From: Helianthus annuus
Taxonomy: Eukaryota > Streptophyta > Magnoliopsida > Asterales > Asteraceae
Direction: 5' to 3'
Length of the DNA stretch: 64,000 bases
Assembly: GCF_002127325.2 (NCBI RefSeq)
Contig: NC_035448.2
Span: forward strand, 11,733,408-11,797,407
This document shows, piece by piece, positions 37,077 to 47,216 of the stretch. The position numbers and the translations under genes were made by a program. How positions within the stretch are numbered: position 1 is the first letter of the stretch; every line of letters starts with the position of its first letter. The notes beneath the pieces are model-generated. The model did no database searches, was not told the origin of the DNA, and saw nothing but the letters and a program-made list of their open reading frames with translations.

Positions 37077-37287
37077 GTTACAAATTTACACAATCAGTCC
37101 TTTATGTTACAAATTTACACAATCAGTCCTTATTTACTAACTGACTTAACTGGGTTATGATTTTTGGACTGAAATGGCACCTTTCCAGAACGTGGGGGAC
37201 GAAAATGACGCATTTTTGAAAAATGGACTGAAATGGCCAAAGTGACCAAACCACATGGACGAAAATGGCAGTTAACTCATTCAATAA

Positions 37288-38055
37288 AGTCACATAGTGT
37301 AATGTTTTTAAACTCACTCTCTCTCGGTCTCTCTGTAATAAGACTGGTAGTGGCAGTACCGCAAATAACATTCTAAATATGTTCAATTTGTATACTGTTT
37401 ACAAGCAGTGACGGATCCAACCCTGTTTTGTGGGTTCATATGAACCCACTCGGTTTGGAAAAAATTAGTAAGAACTTTGTATTATTTGAAAAAAATAGTG
37501 AGAATCTACCAAAACGAACCCACTCAAAGAAGTTCCTGAATCCGCCACTGCTTATAAGATCTATGCAAATTATTATATAGAAGTAAGGTGTATAGGTTAG
37601 CAGGTAGTGTTAAAAGTTTAACCGTTAAGAATTTTAAAATTATACATTAAATAAAGTCACATGGTGTAATGTTTATTGTAAAATTGGTATTTTCTAATAA
37701 GTTTTATAGATATGTTTCTTATCTTAAGGTTTGAAACATGATGATTTTTAACATTAAATAAAGTCACATGGTGCAATGTTTATTGTAAAATTGGTATTTT
37801 CTAAGAAGTTTTGTAATTGTAGATATGTTTCTTATCTTAAGGCATGAAAATGATGATTTTTAAGAGTGTAGATAATACTTTGTTTTCGACTCGAACATGC
37901 GGTTTTGGATTCATACTTGCGTCACATCAAATTTCATACTTTTTAAAAAATACATGTATGTTTTCTACACCAATAAATCTCCACAAACCTTAATCATGTG
38001 GTGCATATCAGCACCTACTTTTACAATTAGAAATTTAATATAATTCCTATGATAA
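37288..38055. other. Spacer with tandem 107-bp duplication and a short MITE
   Basis: No gene. A unit beginning acattaaataaagtcacatg at 37644 is repeated at 37751 (period 107), with ctaataagtttta diverging between copies. The sequence next to the Pack-MULE insertion is a third related copy. The hAT-like MITE at 37406-37550 also lies here. Confidence 0.75.
37406..37550. mobile_element. hAT-like MITE, 145 bp
   Basis: The ends cagtgacggatcca and (inverted) cagtggcggattca form 14-bp imperfect terminal repeats starting CAGTG, typical of hAT MITEs. The flanks TTTACAAG and CTTATAAG match at 6 of 8 positions, consistent with an aged 8-bp duplication. The interior contains an inverted pair built on gaacccactc. 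Confidence 0.7.
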
Positions 38056-38064
38056 TAAATGATT

Positions 38065-38281
38065 GAGTAAACTTCCGTTTGGTTTTCTGTAGTTTGCTTA
38101 CTTTAACGGTTTTGCCCCAAATCTTTTAAAATAGCCATTTTACTCCCTGATCTTTAAAGGCCTTCTTGATTTTGCTCCCCGCCCCTTAACCTCATCCATT
38201 TATGCTGTTAATCCATGTCACGTGCAAATCACCTGAGGGGCATTTATGTCTTTTCCCAACCCTGTCTTTAATAAAACACTA
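38065..38281 (+). repeat. MULE-2 left TIR
   Basis: About 217 bp, matching the right end at about 90-95 percent by eye. It includes tgatttgcacgtgacatg in inverse form, a conserved internal stretch. Confidence 0.9.
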
Positions 38282-38424
38282 ACTACTCCTTATTATAATC
38301 TTATCACCCAATTCCCCAGACATTTCACCCTAATCGATGTTCATCTCCCAAAGCGAAATCACTCTCAAACCCTAAACATTCTCCCAAAACGAAATCATTC
38401 AGGATCATCGACGATTCAAGTGCA

Positions 38425-41400
38425 ATGTCAACGTGGTTCATTCGTCCTAAGGGACAAGAGGTTGATGTAGAGATACTGTACGGTGAGTTTTTTAAACCCT
38501 AACATTGATCATTTAGTAAACCCTAACACTGATCATCTATTGAACCCTAACATTGATCATTTTGTTATGTTTTTTCAGGTAATCCTACATTTTTCTCACT
38601 GAAGATTCATCATGGGGGATCTTTCACAAAATTTCCTAACAGGATTTACTTAAAAGGTCAGGTAGACTATGTTGACTTCGTAGACAAGGATGAATTTTCA
38701 GTATGAAGTAAGTTATATGATGTTAGAACTAGGCTACTCTGAAAAAGAGTTGATTTTTTACCATTTCAAAGTGTTTGATGAAGATTTGAACTTTGGATTG
38801 AGGGTTTTAGGAAATGACTCTGATGTGCTCAGCTTTGTGTCTTGTGTGGGAGATCATAAGTTGATGGAAGTATATACTGAGCATGGTCAAACTTTAGTTG
38901 AAACTTATTTTATGTCTCCTAATTGTAAAGTTAGGATTCATGAAATAAATGATGATGATCTACCTGTTAGGAATACACAAGAAATTTTGTCAAGAGCTTC
39001 CAGGAGACTAGTATTAGAGTATAATGTAGGTGATGCTGGGACTAGTCAAACTGATGTGCTGGTTAATCAAAATGTTGTTGAAGATAGCCAAGTTGAATTA
39101 GATTAGAGTCAGGTATTGAATGCTGGAAGTAGTCAAACTGAGGTTAATCAAGAAGATGTGGAAGTTAGGCAAGTTGAAATAGATCAGAGTCAAGTATTGA
39201 ATGATGTGGAATTTAGCCAAGTTGATGATGAGGGTAGTGAGGCTGATGATGAGGGAGATGATGGTGAGGGCAATGAGGGCAGTGAGGCTAGTGATAGTGA
39301 GGATAGTGATTATAAGCAGGGAAAAGATGATGTTGAGGCTAGTGAAGATGAAGATGTGGACCTAGTTGAGGAGCCTGCAAATAGTGTTGAAGAGGAAGAT
39401 GATTCTGATGATTCAGATTACATAGTAGATGAAGATAATAGGATTGCTGATGTAGTGGTTGATATGCAGAATTTTAGTAGTTATGTGGATCATGACATAG
39501 AGGAAGAGCCTTTAGAGTACAATCATTTAAGTAACTTAGAGGGTATGGGACTGAATGCACATTTAGATGACTTTGACAGCTTAATTGATGAGGAAAGTGA
39601 CCCACCCCTTAAGATAGAACTGAGGAGGGAGAGAAGGAAACAAAAAAGAAGGAATGATCCCGTGGCTGACCCATTCTATCTTGGTCAAGTCTTTGTAGAA
39701 AGGAAGGAGATAAGGGCCCTAGTTAAGAAGTTAGCTGTGTCTAGCAAAAGGTAACTGAAGATTATAAGGAATGATCCAGTTAGGTTTAGGGTGATTTGTG
39801 AAGGGTTTAAACAAGATGGTGGTAAGGGTAAAGAGGGGAATTCAGATGCAAGTAAGGGTAAAAAGGGAAATGCAGCTGCAAATAAGGGTAAAAATGTCAA
39901 ATCTGCAACAACAAGTGGTGGTGATAAAGGGGAATCTTCATCCAAAAAAGGTGGTCCAAAGGGTGTGGGTCCCAAGGGTAAAGCTTTAATGCACAAACCT
40001 ACCACAAGGTCAGAAACTAGATCCAAAAAACATGCAACCACATGTCCATGGATACTTTATCTCTCCAATGCAAACAGAGAAGGGTCTTGGGTAGTGAAGA
40101 CTTACATAAATGAACACAAGTGCTTTCAAACAAGACCTGTGAAGCTGTGTACTGTTACTTGGTTAGCAAAGGAGATAGAGTCTACAGTTGCAGTAAATCC
40201 TTCTGTTCCTCTAAAAGCACTGTAAGATACTTTCCAAAAGAAGCATCAGATCTCGGTTTCTTTGCAAAAGATGTTCAAGGCAAAAGGGATTGCAAAACAG
40301 AAGATAGAGGGTGACTACAGGGCTCAGTATGTAATTCTGAGAGACTACAGTGAAGAGCTCATGAAGTCTAACCCAGGAACAACAGTAACAATTGATGTAG
40401 AGCCTGAAGCTAATCCTAGTAGCCCAACAAGACATTTTAGAAGGATCTACATATGTTTAGGTGGTTTGAAGGCAGGCTTTAAGCTTTATGGAAGGCCACT
40501 ATTGGGTTTGGATGGAGCCTTCATGAAAGGTCCTTTCCCAGGACAAGTGTTAACATCAGTTGGCCTAGATTCCAACAATGGAATATATCCTGTGGCCTTT
40601 GCCTTGGTTGAAGCTGAAACCAAAAATTCATGGGTTTGGTTCTTGAATTGTCTGGGACATGACTTAGATCTTCAGAGAGATTCATACTTTACATTTATCA
40701 CTGATAGGCAGAAGGTAACTTTATTTGTCATTCTGCAACTCTAATTCATTCTAACATTAACTATCGTTGTTAACATTAACTGCCATTGTTCATTTTAGGG
40801 CTTCATTCCAGCCATACAACAGGTGTTTCCATATGCAGAACACAGGTTCTGTTTGAGGCATGTGCATGAAAACATGAAGCCTAGGTGGAAGGGTGAGCTA
40901 TATAAGAATTTGTTATGGAAATGTGCATCTTCAACTACTGTAGCTTACTTTGAACAAGCAATGAAGGAGGTTCTAGCCACTGATGAGGGTTTATATCAAT
41001 GGTTAAGGGAGATTCCACATGTTCACTGGACCAGAGCCTATTTTAGTGGTATGTCAATATTGTAACTTCATTTCGTAATGTATTGTAAATATTGTATGTG
41101 AATTGTAACTTCATTTAGTAATGTTTATCATTTGTAACTTGTGTTATGCAGGTAGGGCTATCAGTAATGTGCTTCTTAACAACTTGTGTGAAGTTTTCAA
41201 CAGACAGTTGGTTGAAGGAAGGGACAAGCCTGTTATAACATGTCTAGAGTATATTAGAGAGTATTTGATGAGGAGGAATGTTGTTGTGCACATACTGATT
41301 TCAAAGAGTGAAGGTCACTTGACACCAACTGCTACTGAGATTTTTGACAAGATAAAGGAGAAGGCTGCAGATATGAGTGTCCAGTGGAATGCTGTGGACA

Positions 41401-41876
41401 AGTATCAGGTTAAAGGTAGTTCATTGGAACAGTGTGTTGTTAACATGGCTGATAAAACCTGCTCTTGCAGAAGGTGGGAACTAACTGGTATGCCTTGTAA
41501 GCATGCTGTGGCAGTTATTTGGGATATGGCTGCACATGGAATAGAAGTGGATGTTCCAGAGAAATGGGTTTCACAAGTCTATTGGTTACAAACTTGGAAG
41601 CAGGTCTATGCACATACAATGGACCCAATCAATGGTAGGAACATGTGGCTACCATCTGCTTGTCCAACAACCCTTGTTCCACCAAAGCACCACAAGCAAG
41701 TTGGCAGGCCAAGAAAGAAGAGGAAGAAAAGTGCAGAAGAGTTGACTGAACAGGCATCGAAGCAAGGGAAGCTGTATAGGATTGGTCAAACTGTGAAATG
41801 CACAAAGTGTGGTAGGAAGGGGCATAATCAAAGGTCTTGCAAGGGAACTGCAGATGGGTGTCAGTCCAATGTTTAA
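38425..41876 (+). pseudogene. mudrA-type MULE transposase with three C-to-T-type nonsense changes
   Basis: Exons: 38425-38482, 38579-40714, 40799-41048, 41152-41876 (stop 41874-41876). Order of parts: short N-terminal domain (MSTWFIRPKGQEV), long acidic linker (39180-39640), basic KGKKG-rich segment, a MuDR-type zinc-binding region (ATTCPWILYLSN), then the MULE catalytic core: first Asp in LLGLDGAFMKGPF, second Asp in FITDRQKG, FCLRHVHENMK, Glu in NNLCEVFNRQ. C-terminally there is a SWIM finger (CSCRRWELTGMPCKHAVAV), an AT-hook-like GRPRKKRKK and a CCHC knuckle (CTKCGRKGHNQRSC). Breaks: an apparent 2-bp loss at 38703-38706 giving TGA; TAG at 39104-39106, TAA at 39752-39754 and TAA at 40223-40225, each in the otherwise open frame. 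From 40262 to the end the catalytic half is intact. Intron 1 contains three copies of aaccctaacattgatcat. Confidence 0.92.
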
Positions 41877-42767
41877 GTTTTAGCTGTTTGTTGTTAGGTT
41901 TTGAATGGTTTAAGTATGTATGTGATAACAATCATCCTCTTTTGCTGACATTATGACTGTATTACCCTATGGCCTGAATTTTGGTGTTTCTTATGGGTTA
42001 AGGCCTACTTATTATATCTATGACAATGTTATGGTTGGTTGTTATCTATTTAATTCTTTTATGTATTTTATACTACAGTTTTGGTCTTGGTCTTGTTTAT
42101 GTTATGCATGCAGTTTATTGTATGTTGTTTTGGTGTTCTTTAATGCATGCAGGTATGATTTGGTCTTCTTTTGGTCTTGGTCAGTTATTGCAGGTTTGAT
42201 TTGGTCTTGTTTTGGTGTTCTTTATCATATGCAGGTAATGATTTGGTGTTGTTTTGGTCTTATTTTGGTTTGGTCTTGGTCAGTTTTAGTGTCTATTTGG
42301 TCTTGTTTTGGTTTCTTCTTGTTTTGGTTTGGTATTAGTCAGTTTTAGTGTCTGTTTGGTCTTCTTTTGGTTTGGTCTTGTTTTGGTTTGGTCTTAGTCA
42401 GTTTTAGTGTCTGTTTGGTCTTGTTTTGGTTTGTTAAGTTTTGGGTTTGATTTGGCTGCAAACCAAACATACCATACAGATTAGCATAACTGTACAAAGT
42501 GGTCGAAATTTTGCCGTTGTCTGTATGTAATGTCAACGATGTCAAAACCAAACATATCAAACATATCAGTTCCAAAACCAAACATATCAACAAAAAAACT
42601 CAACTGTGCCAAACAAGTAAACTGCTTTCATTACAGTTCCAAAATACATCAGTTCCAAAATACATCACTTCCAACAAACATTCTTCGATAACAAACCTAC
42701 AACACTGATTATTCCTAATTACAAAATACTTAGGTCAATTTTTTAGCAACAAGAAGATGCAAAACAT
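41877..42767. repeat. T/G-rich tandem region between the two MULE-2 genes
   Basis: From about 42070 to 42450 the + strand repeats ttggtcttgttttggt and gtcagttttagtgtctgttt with variable spacing. This is followed by AT-rich sequence with ttccaaaatacatca repeated near 42640-42670. It should be the shared 3' region of the convergent genes. Frames across it are low-complexity and not genes. Confidence 0.75.
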
Positions 42768-43016
42768 CTATGTCAACACTAACAAAACTTTAAGCTTCCT
42801 GTTTTCTTTCACAACAGCTCTTGCAATGGATTCATTCCTGTTACACCTCTCCAACAAACCAGGTATGATTTCAGCAGATCGTCGACACATGGGTGGATCT
42901 GACCACTTCACAAATCCATGTTGAGCACCTAGATAGAACCTCCTTCCTGGATTAGCTCGAGTCCAAGATGTCACGCTCGAGGTTGGAGATCCACAAGCAC
43001 AGTGTACGTCTGCCAT
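42768..43016 (-). CDS. Small GRF-zinc-finger-like protein of MULE-2
   Basis: An 82-residue frame begins at an ATG shortly inside the right TIR. The N-terminal half matches the GRF-type zinc-finger pattern: CACGSP, TSWTRANPGRRFY, then a Trp and SDPPMCRRS. The second zinc-ligand cysteine expected just after GRRFY is not obvious (YLGAQHGF), so metal binding may be impaired. The C-terminal part is basic and ends in a short hydrophobic tail (LKVLLVLT). Plant GRF proteins of this type usually continue into a coiled coil and membrane segment, so this may be truncated. Its placement inside the 9-bp TSD, convergent with the transposase, suggests an accessory gene of the element, analogous in position only to the second gene of autonomous Mutator elements. 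Function unknown. Confidence 0.6.
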   Translation of the reverse strand: MADVHCACGSPTSSVTSWTRANPGRRFYLGAQHGFVKWSDPPMCRRSAEIIPGLLERCNRNESIARAVVKENRKLKVLLVLT

Positions 43017-43085
43017 GGATTTAGGGTTTTTCTTTGTTGATGGGGAAGAAGATGAATGGGGGGCGATAAGGAGTACTTAGGGTTT

Positions 43086-43302
43086 TAAATATGATTCATT
43101 AAAGAGGGTTGGGAAAAGACATAAATGCCCCTCAGGTGATTTGCACGTGACATGGGTTAACAGCATAAATGGATGAGGTTAAGGGGCGGGGAGCAAAATC
43201 AAGAAGGCCTTTAAAGATCAGGGAGTAAAATGGCTATTTGAAAGGTTTGGGGCAAAACCGTTAAAGTGAGCAAACCACAGAGAGCAAAACGGAAGTTTAC
43301 TC
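43086..43302 (-). repeat. MULE-2 right TIR
   Basis: Inverse of 38065-38281. It lies just upstream of the GRF-like gene and so may carry its promoter. Confidence 0.9.
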
Positions 43303-43311
43303 TAAATGATT

Positions 43312-43369
43312 CTAAAAAATGACACGTGTCATTATGAGAATTACTCTTCACGTTTATCTTTTACACTAA

Positions 43370-43408
<39 letters not shown>

Positions 43409-43899
43409 TTTTAATTCATACAAAATAGGAATATACATGTTAAATCATTATATAATCTCTACTAGGTTATAAAGCCATGCATTACATTGGTAGATGACAG
43501 AAAATGAAAGGCGTTTAGTTGATCATGGAGTTGATCGAGTTCTTCGGAAAAATTGTGATTTCAATCTATATAAATTTGAATGATTTTTTTTTTTAAATAA
43601 ATATGTTATTGTTGAGATTGGTTGTCTTTCAGGAACAGATTTGTTATAAATTTTGAATTATGTTTTGTATTTCATATCTAATATTATTTCTTGTATCACA
43701 CATAATAAATATAATTTTTGATAAGAATACATATAACTCTAATATGAACTATACATACAAAATTAAAGAAAATATAACATTATTTATTTTAAATAATGCA
43801 TTTAACATTTTTGTTTCAAAAATAATATTTTCTTATTTTGGAAAGTGTTAACAAAGTAGATGAAATGGAATTTGTTCAAAATCTAGGAACATATATATA
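43312..43899. other. AT-rich spacer with (TA)n array
   Basis: No gene. A TA array lies at about 43376-43405. The remainder is AT-rich and unstructured. Confidence 0.7.
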
Positions 43900-44256
43900 G
43901 GGTAGGGATCATGTATATTAATCCAGAAGTGTATTATAACATTATATATAACACTATATAACACCATATAAACACCGTGTAACATTATGTAACACCATAT
44001 AACACCATATAACACTATGTAACACTATATAACAATATTTAACAATATATAACACTATACATCTATCATAGACATGCTATCAGACAAAATATAGTGTTAT
44101 ATTTGTTATATAGTGTTACATAGTGTTATATGGTGTTATATGGTGTTATATAGTGTTACCCGGTGTTTATATGGTGTTATATAGTGTTATATATAGTGCT
44201 ATAATACACTTCTCACACTACTCACACTTCTGGATTAATGTACAGGATCCTGAATC
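43900..44256. mobile_element. Foldback MITE bounded by TA sequence
   Basis: The left end gggtagggatcatgta and the right end (inverted gattcaggatcctgta), each followed by attaatccagaagtgt, form the terminal repeat. Most of the body is itself an inverted copy of aacactatataacaccatat units, so the whole 357 bp could fold into one long hairpin. It sits between TA arrays on both sides. No coding capacity. Confidence 0.8.
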
Positions 44257-44274
44257 TATATATATATATATATA
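44257..44274. repeat. (TA)n microsatellite
   Basis: About 18 bp of TA separating two MITEs. Confidence 0.9.
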
Positions 44275-44780
44275 GGGGAAGGTTCATTTGAGAAGAAAAA
44301 TTAGTTGAGAAGAAAAAGAACAAATGGTACAATTGTAAAATATTAAGTAGTTATTTTTCAACTGATTTATTACAATCTTTAACTAATTAATTACTCGTAA
44401 AGACTATTATTCTCTACACTAATTTTCATTGCCTATACATACAAAAAGTTATCATACACATTTCGAAAATTATCCTACACATACTTAAATTTATCCTACA
44501 CAACTCGTAATTTATCCTACACACCTAGTAATTTTTCCTACACTCTAAATTAATTTTTTTTTTTTTGAGAAAAATATATATTTTTTGAAAATGAGTTACA
44601 AATTTAATGTTTAGCTATTAAAAAGGAAGACTAGATATTAATGATCTATCTAAGTTTACAAATATACCCTTACATTAAAATTAAATGCAAATATTAAATG
44701 AAGTAAAATGAAACATTCTTATTGGTTGAAACTTATTCTTTTTTCTTCTTACAAAAATTTTCTTCTCATTTGAAATTTAC

Positions 44781-44782
<2 letters not shown>
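44275..44782. mobile_element. MITE bounded by (TA)n
   Basis: The left terminus ggggaaggttcatttgagaa and the right terminus (inverted tgtaaatttcaaatgagaag) continue into aagaaaatt, giving imperfect terminal repeats of about 25-30 bp. The interior holds repeated tatcctacacat/acaactcgtaatt words (44450-44540). No gene. It has TA arrays on both sides. Confidence 0.7.

Positions 44783-44840
<58 letters not shown>
44783..44840. repeat. (TA)n microsatellite
   Basis: About 58 bp of TA. It is followed at 44841 by aggtagtgttctagagtg, a sequence resembling yet another element end whose partner I could not find. Confidence 0.9.
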
Positions 44841-44845
<5 letters not shown>

Positions 44846-46416
44846 GTGTTCTAGAGTGAAAAACCTCCCAAGAGTGAACTGTGTGAACTCATTTGGACCC
44901 TTGATTTCCTTTTTAGTTGTTAAGGGTAGGATTGTAATTTTATAAAAAGTTAGATTTAAATCAATATCTTAATAATTGAAATCAGTTACATATTTCTTAT
45001 TTTAATTCTTTATCCATAGTATCTTTCCTATTTAAATTCATTATTCACAATATCTTTTATTTCAATTTTATTTTTCAGATTTAATCACGAGAATTCAAAT
45101 TTTGATTTTTAAGATCCACGTAACCTTCATATTTCAACGGTATACACATGTGTACTTGGATTAAAGTGGCTATAAATCATGGTGAAAATTAACATCCTAA
45201 GAAATGAATATTCTTCATTCCCCTGTTTTCAAATTTCTGTTAGTTTTTCTTTTTGTTTAGTTGTTTACAAGATCGTGTTTCTCCATTTGTTTTTTTTCTT
45301 AAAAGTTGATACTTTTGTACTTATCATATCAACTATTATTAAAAAAACTCACTTTGAATCCATCTTTTCATCTTTGGGTTATTCCAACTTAAAAGCATTT
45401 TCTTGATTTGTGATGCACTTTAAATACAAAAAACCATGATTGAGATTATGTTTAAAGTTGAATCTTCATGCCTTCTAAGTTTATTGTTGATCCCATATGA
45501 TCTTGTGTTTTTATGCATAATATTTTTTTTCATATATCTCGTCTTCCAGTGCCTATAATTTTATATGTGGATATATTAAATTACAAAGATATATTATTCA
45601 ATACGTAGGACTAAAAAGGGAAGCTAAATGAGGCCATTTTGTCTTTATGATGGGAACCATGTGCGTGTAGGTGATAAATGAAAGTTCGGTATTGTTTTAG
45701 AGTTTTATGTCCACTGTTCACTTCATCACCAGTTTGTTTTCAATTTTTTGGTTGGTTTCTTTGTTTTATTTCTAAGTAATTAAAAGTCATTTGATATTAA
45801 TTTAAAAGCATAAAAACCACCGATATTGCTTTATTACATACATTTTATTATATGCAAGTTTATTGAATGGGCCAATAGACACCAAAAATTATGTGGCTAA
45901 ACTTGAATTTCGGGTTTAATCTTTTACTAGAGAATAGCATATCATCTATTGGTTTGTTCTTAGAAGATAAGTAATACTTGAATTTTTATTAAGTAAACGA
46001 CTTTTACTCAAGAAGAAATCGGTTGTTGCTAATGTGTAGGAAGATCAAAACAACTCGGTTAAATTCTAGAGAAAAAAGAAACTGAATATACGTGCCTTCA
46101 AATTCACAAAATAGGAGTTAATTTTTAGCTACTAACCATGACACGGAAGAGTGCTTTTGGTGAGGTATGCTTACTCTGTCCTTTTCATAGTTTCCTTTAC
46201 TTTTAATGTTATTTTTTGATGCTGAATATATTTCAAAACTTTACCTTACGAGTAGTATTTAATTATTTGTCATGTGGTTTTAGGTGGGGATATGCATCTA
46301 TAGTTTGATAATTATGCATTTTCATAGCAAATTTTAAGGGAAAAGCTCTCTGTTTGGAATAATTACTTTTTCATGATGTGTAAGGTGTTATTTTTGCAAT
46401 TTATTGTGTTCCTTTT
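44841..46416. other. AT-rich intergenic or intronic sequence, no clear gene
   Basis: No convincing coding region. The only coding-like trace is at about 46122-46163: a reading resembling LLTM-x5-AFGE followed by a GT-type donor, weakly reminiscent of the glycine-loop exon of an AGC/NDR kinase, with an upstream stop. If real, it is a host-gene relic now separated from its next exon by element C. Confidence 0.45.
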
Positions 46417-47202
46417 TGTTGGGATTGAACCCTAACAGAGGAACAGATAATGTAAAGCCAAAACCGGATCCCATCAGTGGACTCCTAATAAGCAGCAGTT
46501 TACTCTAATCTCTCCCCTTGACAGTGGTTATCTAACAGCTGATAATCTAAAGTGCTGCTCAACTACAACAACTGATAAACCAAACTCTGATGATTACCTA
46601 ACAACTGCTGAAGACAAACTCTGTTGCTCTATCTACTGCTGTTTCCTAAGTGCTGCTGAAGACTCAAGCACTGCCCTCTCAAAGACTGATCACCTTTGAA
46701 GAAAGCATTGAAGACTCAACAACTGTGCTAAGGCTACAACAGTGGAACGTGAAGCAGTAGTTTTCCTTATGTTTTGTATGTTAGTAAATATCAGATGTTA
46801 CATAACAGTAGTTTGTATAGGACAGTATTTATAGTTTGTTAGGTCGTTAGATGTCACTATCATGGTGACGTCAGCTGAAGTATATCAGTAGTTTGGTTTG
46901 CCTATAAGTATGACAATACTCTGTACTGTTACACTTGATCGTTTTGAGTGAGTTCTTCTCCTCAATTCATCCTTTCATCTTGTGCAACCAACTCTGGTGT
47001 AAAAGGCTGAGGGGGAGTTTAGATTGTAAGCTTTTACTGTAATCATTTGCTTTGTATTTCAATCATTTGACTCAATGAAAAGCAATTGTTTATCAATCTC
47101 TACTTTCCTTTGTTTGTGTTTACTTTGTTTGCAACTCATTTCCGCTGCACTTATTAGTTTTATGCAAACAAACACGAATCATGACAGCCTCAGATCCTAA
47201 CA
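46417..47202 (+). repeat. 5' LTR of element C
   Basis: 786 bp, TG...CA. The body repeats short words such as actgctgaagac and aactgatg. Confidence 0.93.
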
Positions 47203-47204
47203 AT

Positions 47205-47216
47205 TGGTATCAGAGC
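47205..47216 (+). other. Primer binding site of element C
   Basis: TGGTATCAGAGC begins two bases after the 5' LTR (initiator tRNA-Met type). Confidence 0.88.

Larger units (their letters stand above)
35745..37278. mobile_element. Pack-MULE-like element with long TIRs and 9-bp target duplication
   Basis: The termini gagttaactgccattttcgt are identical in inverse orientation at both ends. The inverted arms extend about 330-360 bp (35745 to ~36105 and ~36925 to 37278), including ccaccg / cggtgg arrays. Flanking ATTCAATAA is duplicated at 35736-35744 and 37279-37287. There is no transposase. The central ~800 bp hold non-repetitive, moderately GC-rich sequence with a 102-codon - strand frame, compatible with a captured host fragment. 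This is the expected structure of a Mutator-type non-autonomous element. Confidence 0.9.
38065..43302. mobile_element. MULE-2: 5.2 kb mudrA-type Mutator element with perfect 9-bp target duplication
   Basis: Long terminal inverted repeats (~217 bp, 38065-38281 and ~43086-43302) start gagtaaacttccgtttt/g. They share ggggcaaaaccgttaaagt and aaggggcggggagcaaaatc in inverse orientation. The 9-bp duplication TAAATGATT is perfect at 38056-38064 and 43303-43311. It carries a + strand transposase pseudogene and a convergent small - strand gene. Insertion appears fairly recent, yet the transposase already has three nonsense changes. Confidence 0.95.

Noticed and set aside
35863..37093. Gly/Trp- and Pro/His-rich open frames in the Pack-MULE arms
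   Set aside because: Generated by (CCACCG)n arrays in the inverted repeats; present in several frames on both strands.
42060..42348. A Trp/Phe/Leu-rich frame suggesting a membrane protein
   Set aside because: It is the translation of the ttttggtcttgg repeat downstream of the transposase stop.
271..44840. Helitron ends for the (TA)-bounded elements
   Set aside because: They have terminal inverted repeats at both ends and no CTRR-type 3' end with subterminal hairpin; no Rep/helicase gene is seen.
45179..45406. 75-codon hydrophobic frame
   Set aside because: AT-rich chance frame (Phe/Leu/Ile/Ser codons) with no family similarity or gene structure around it.
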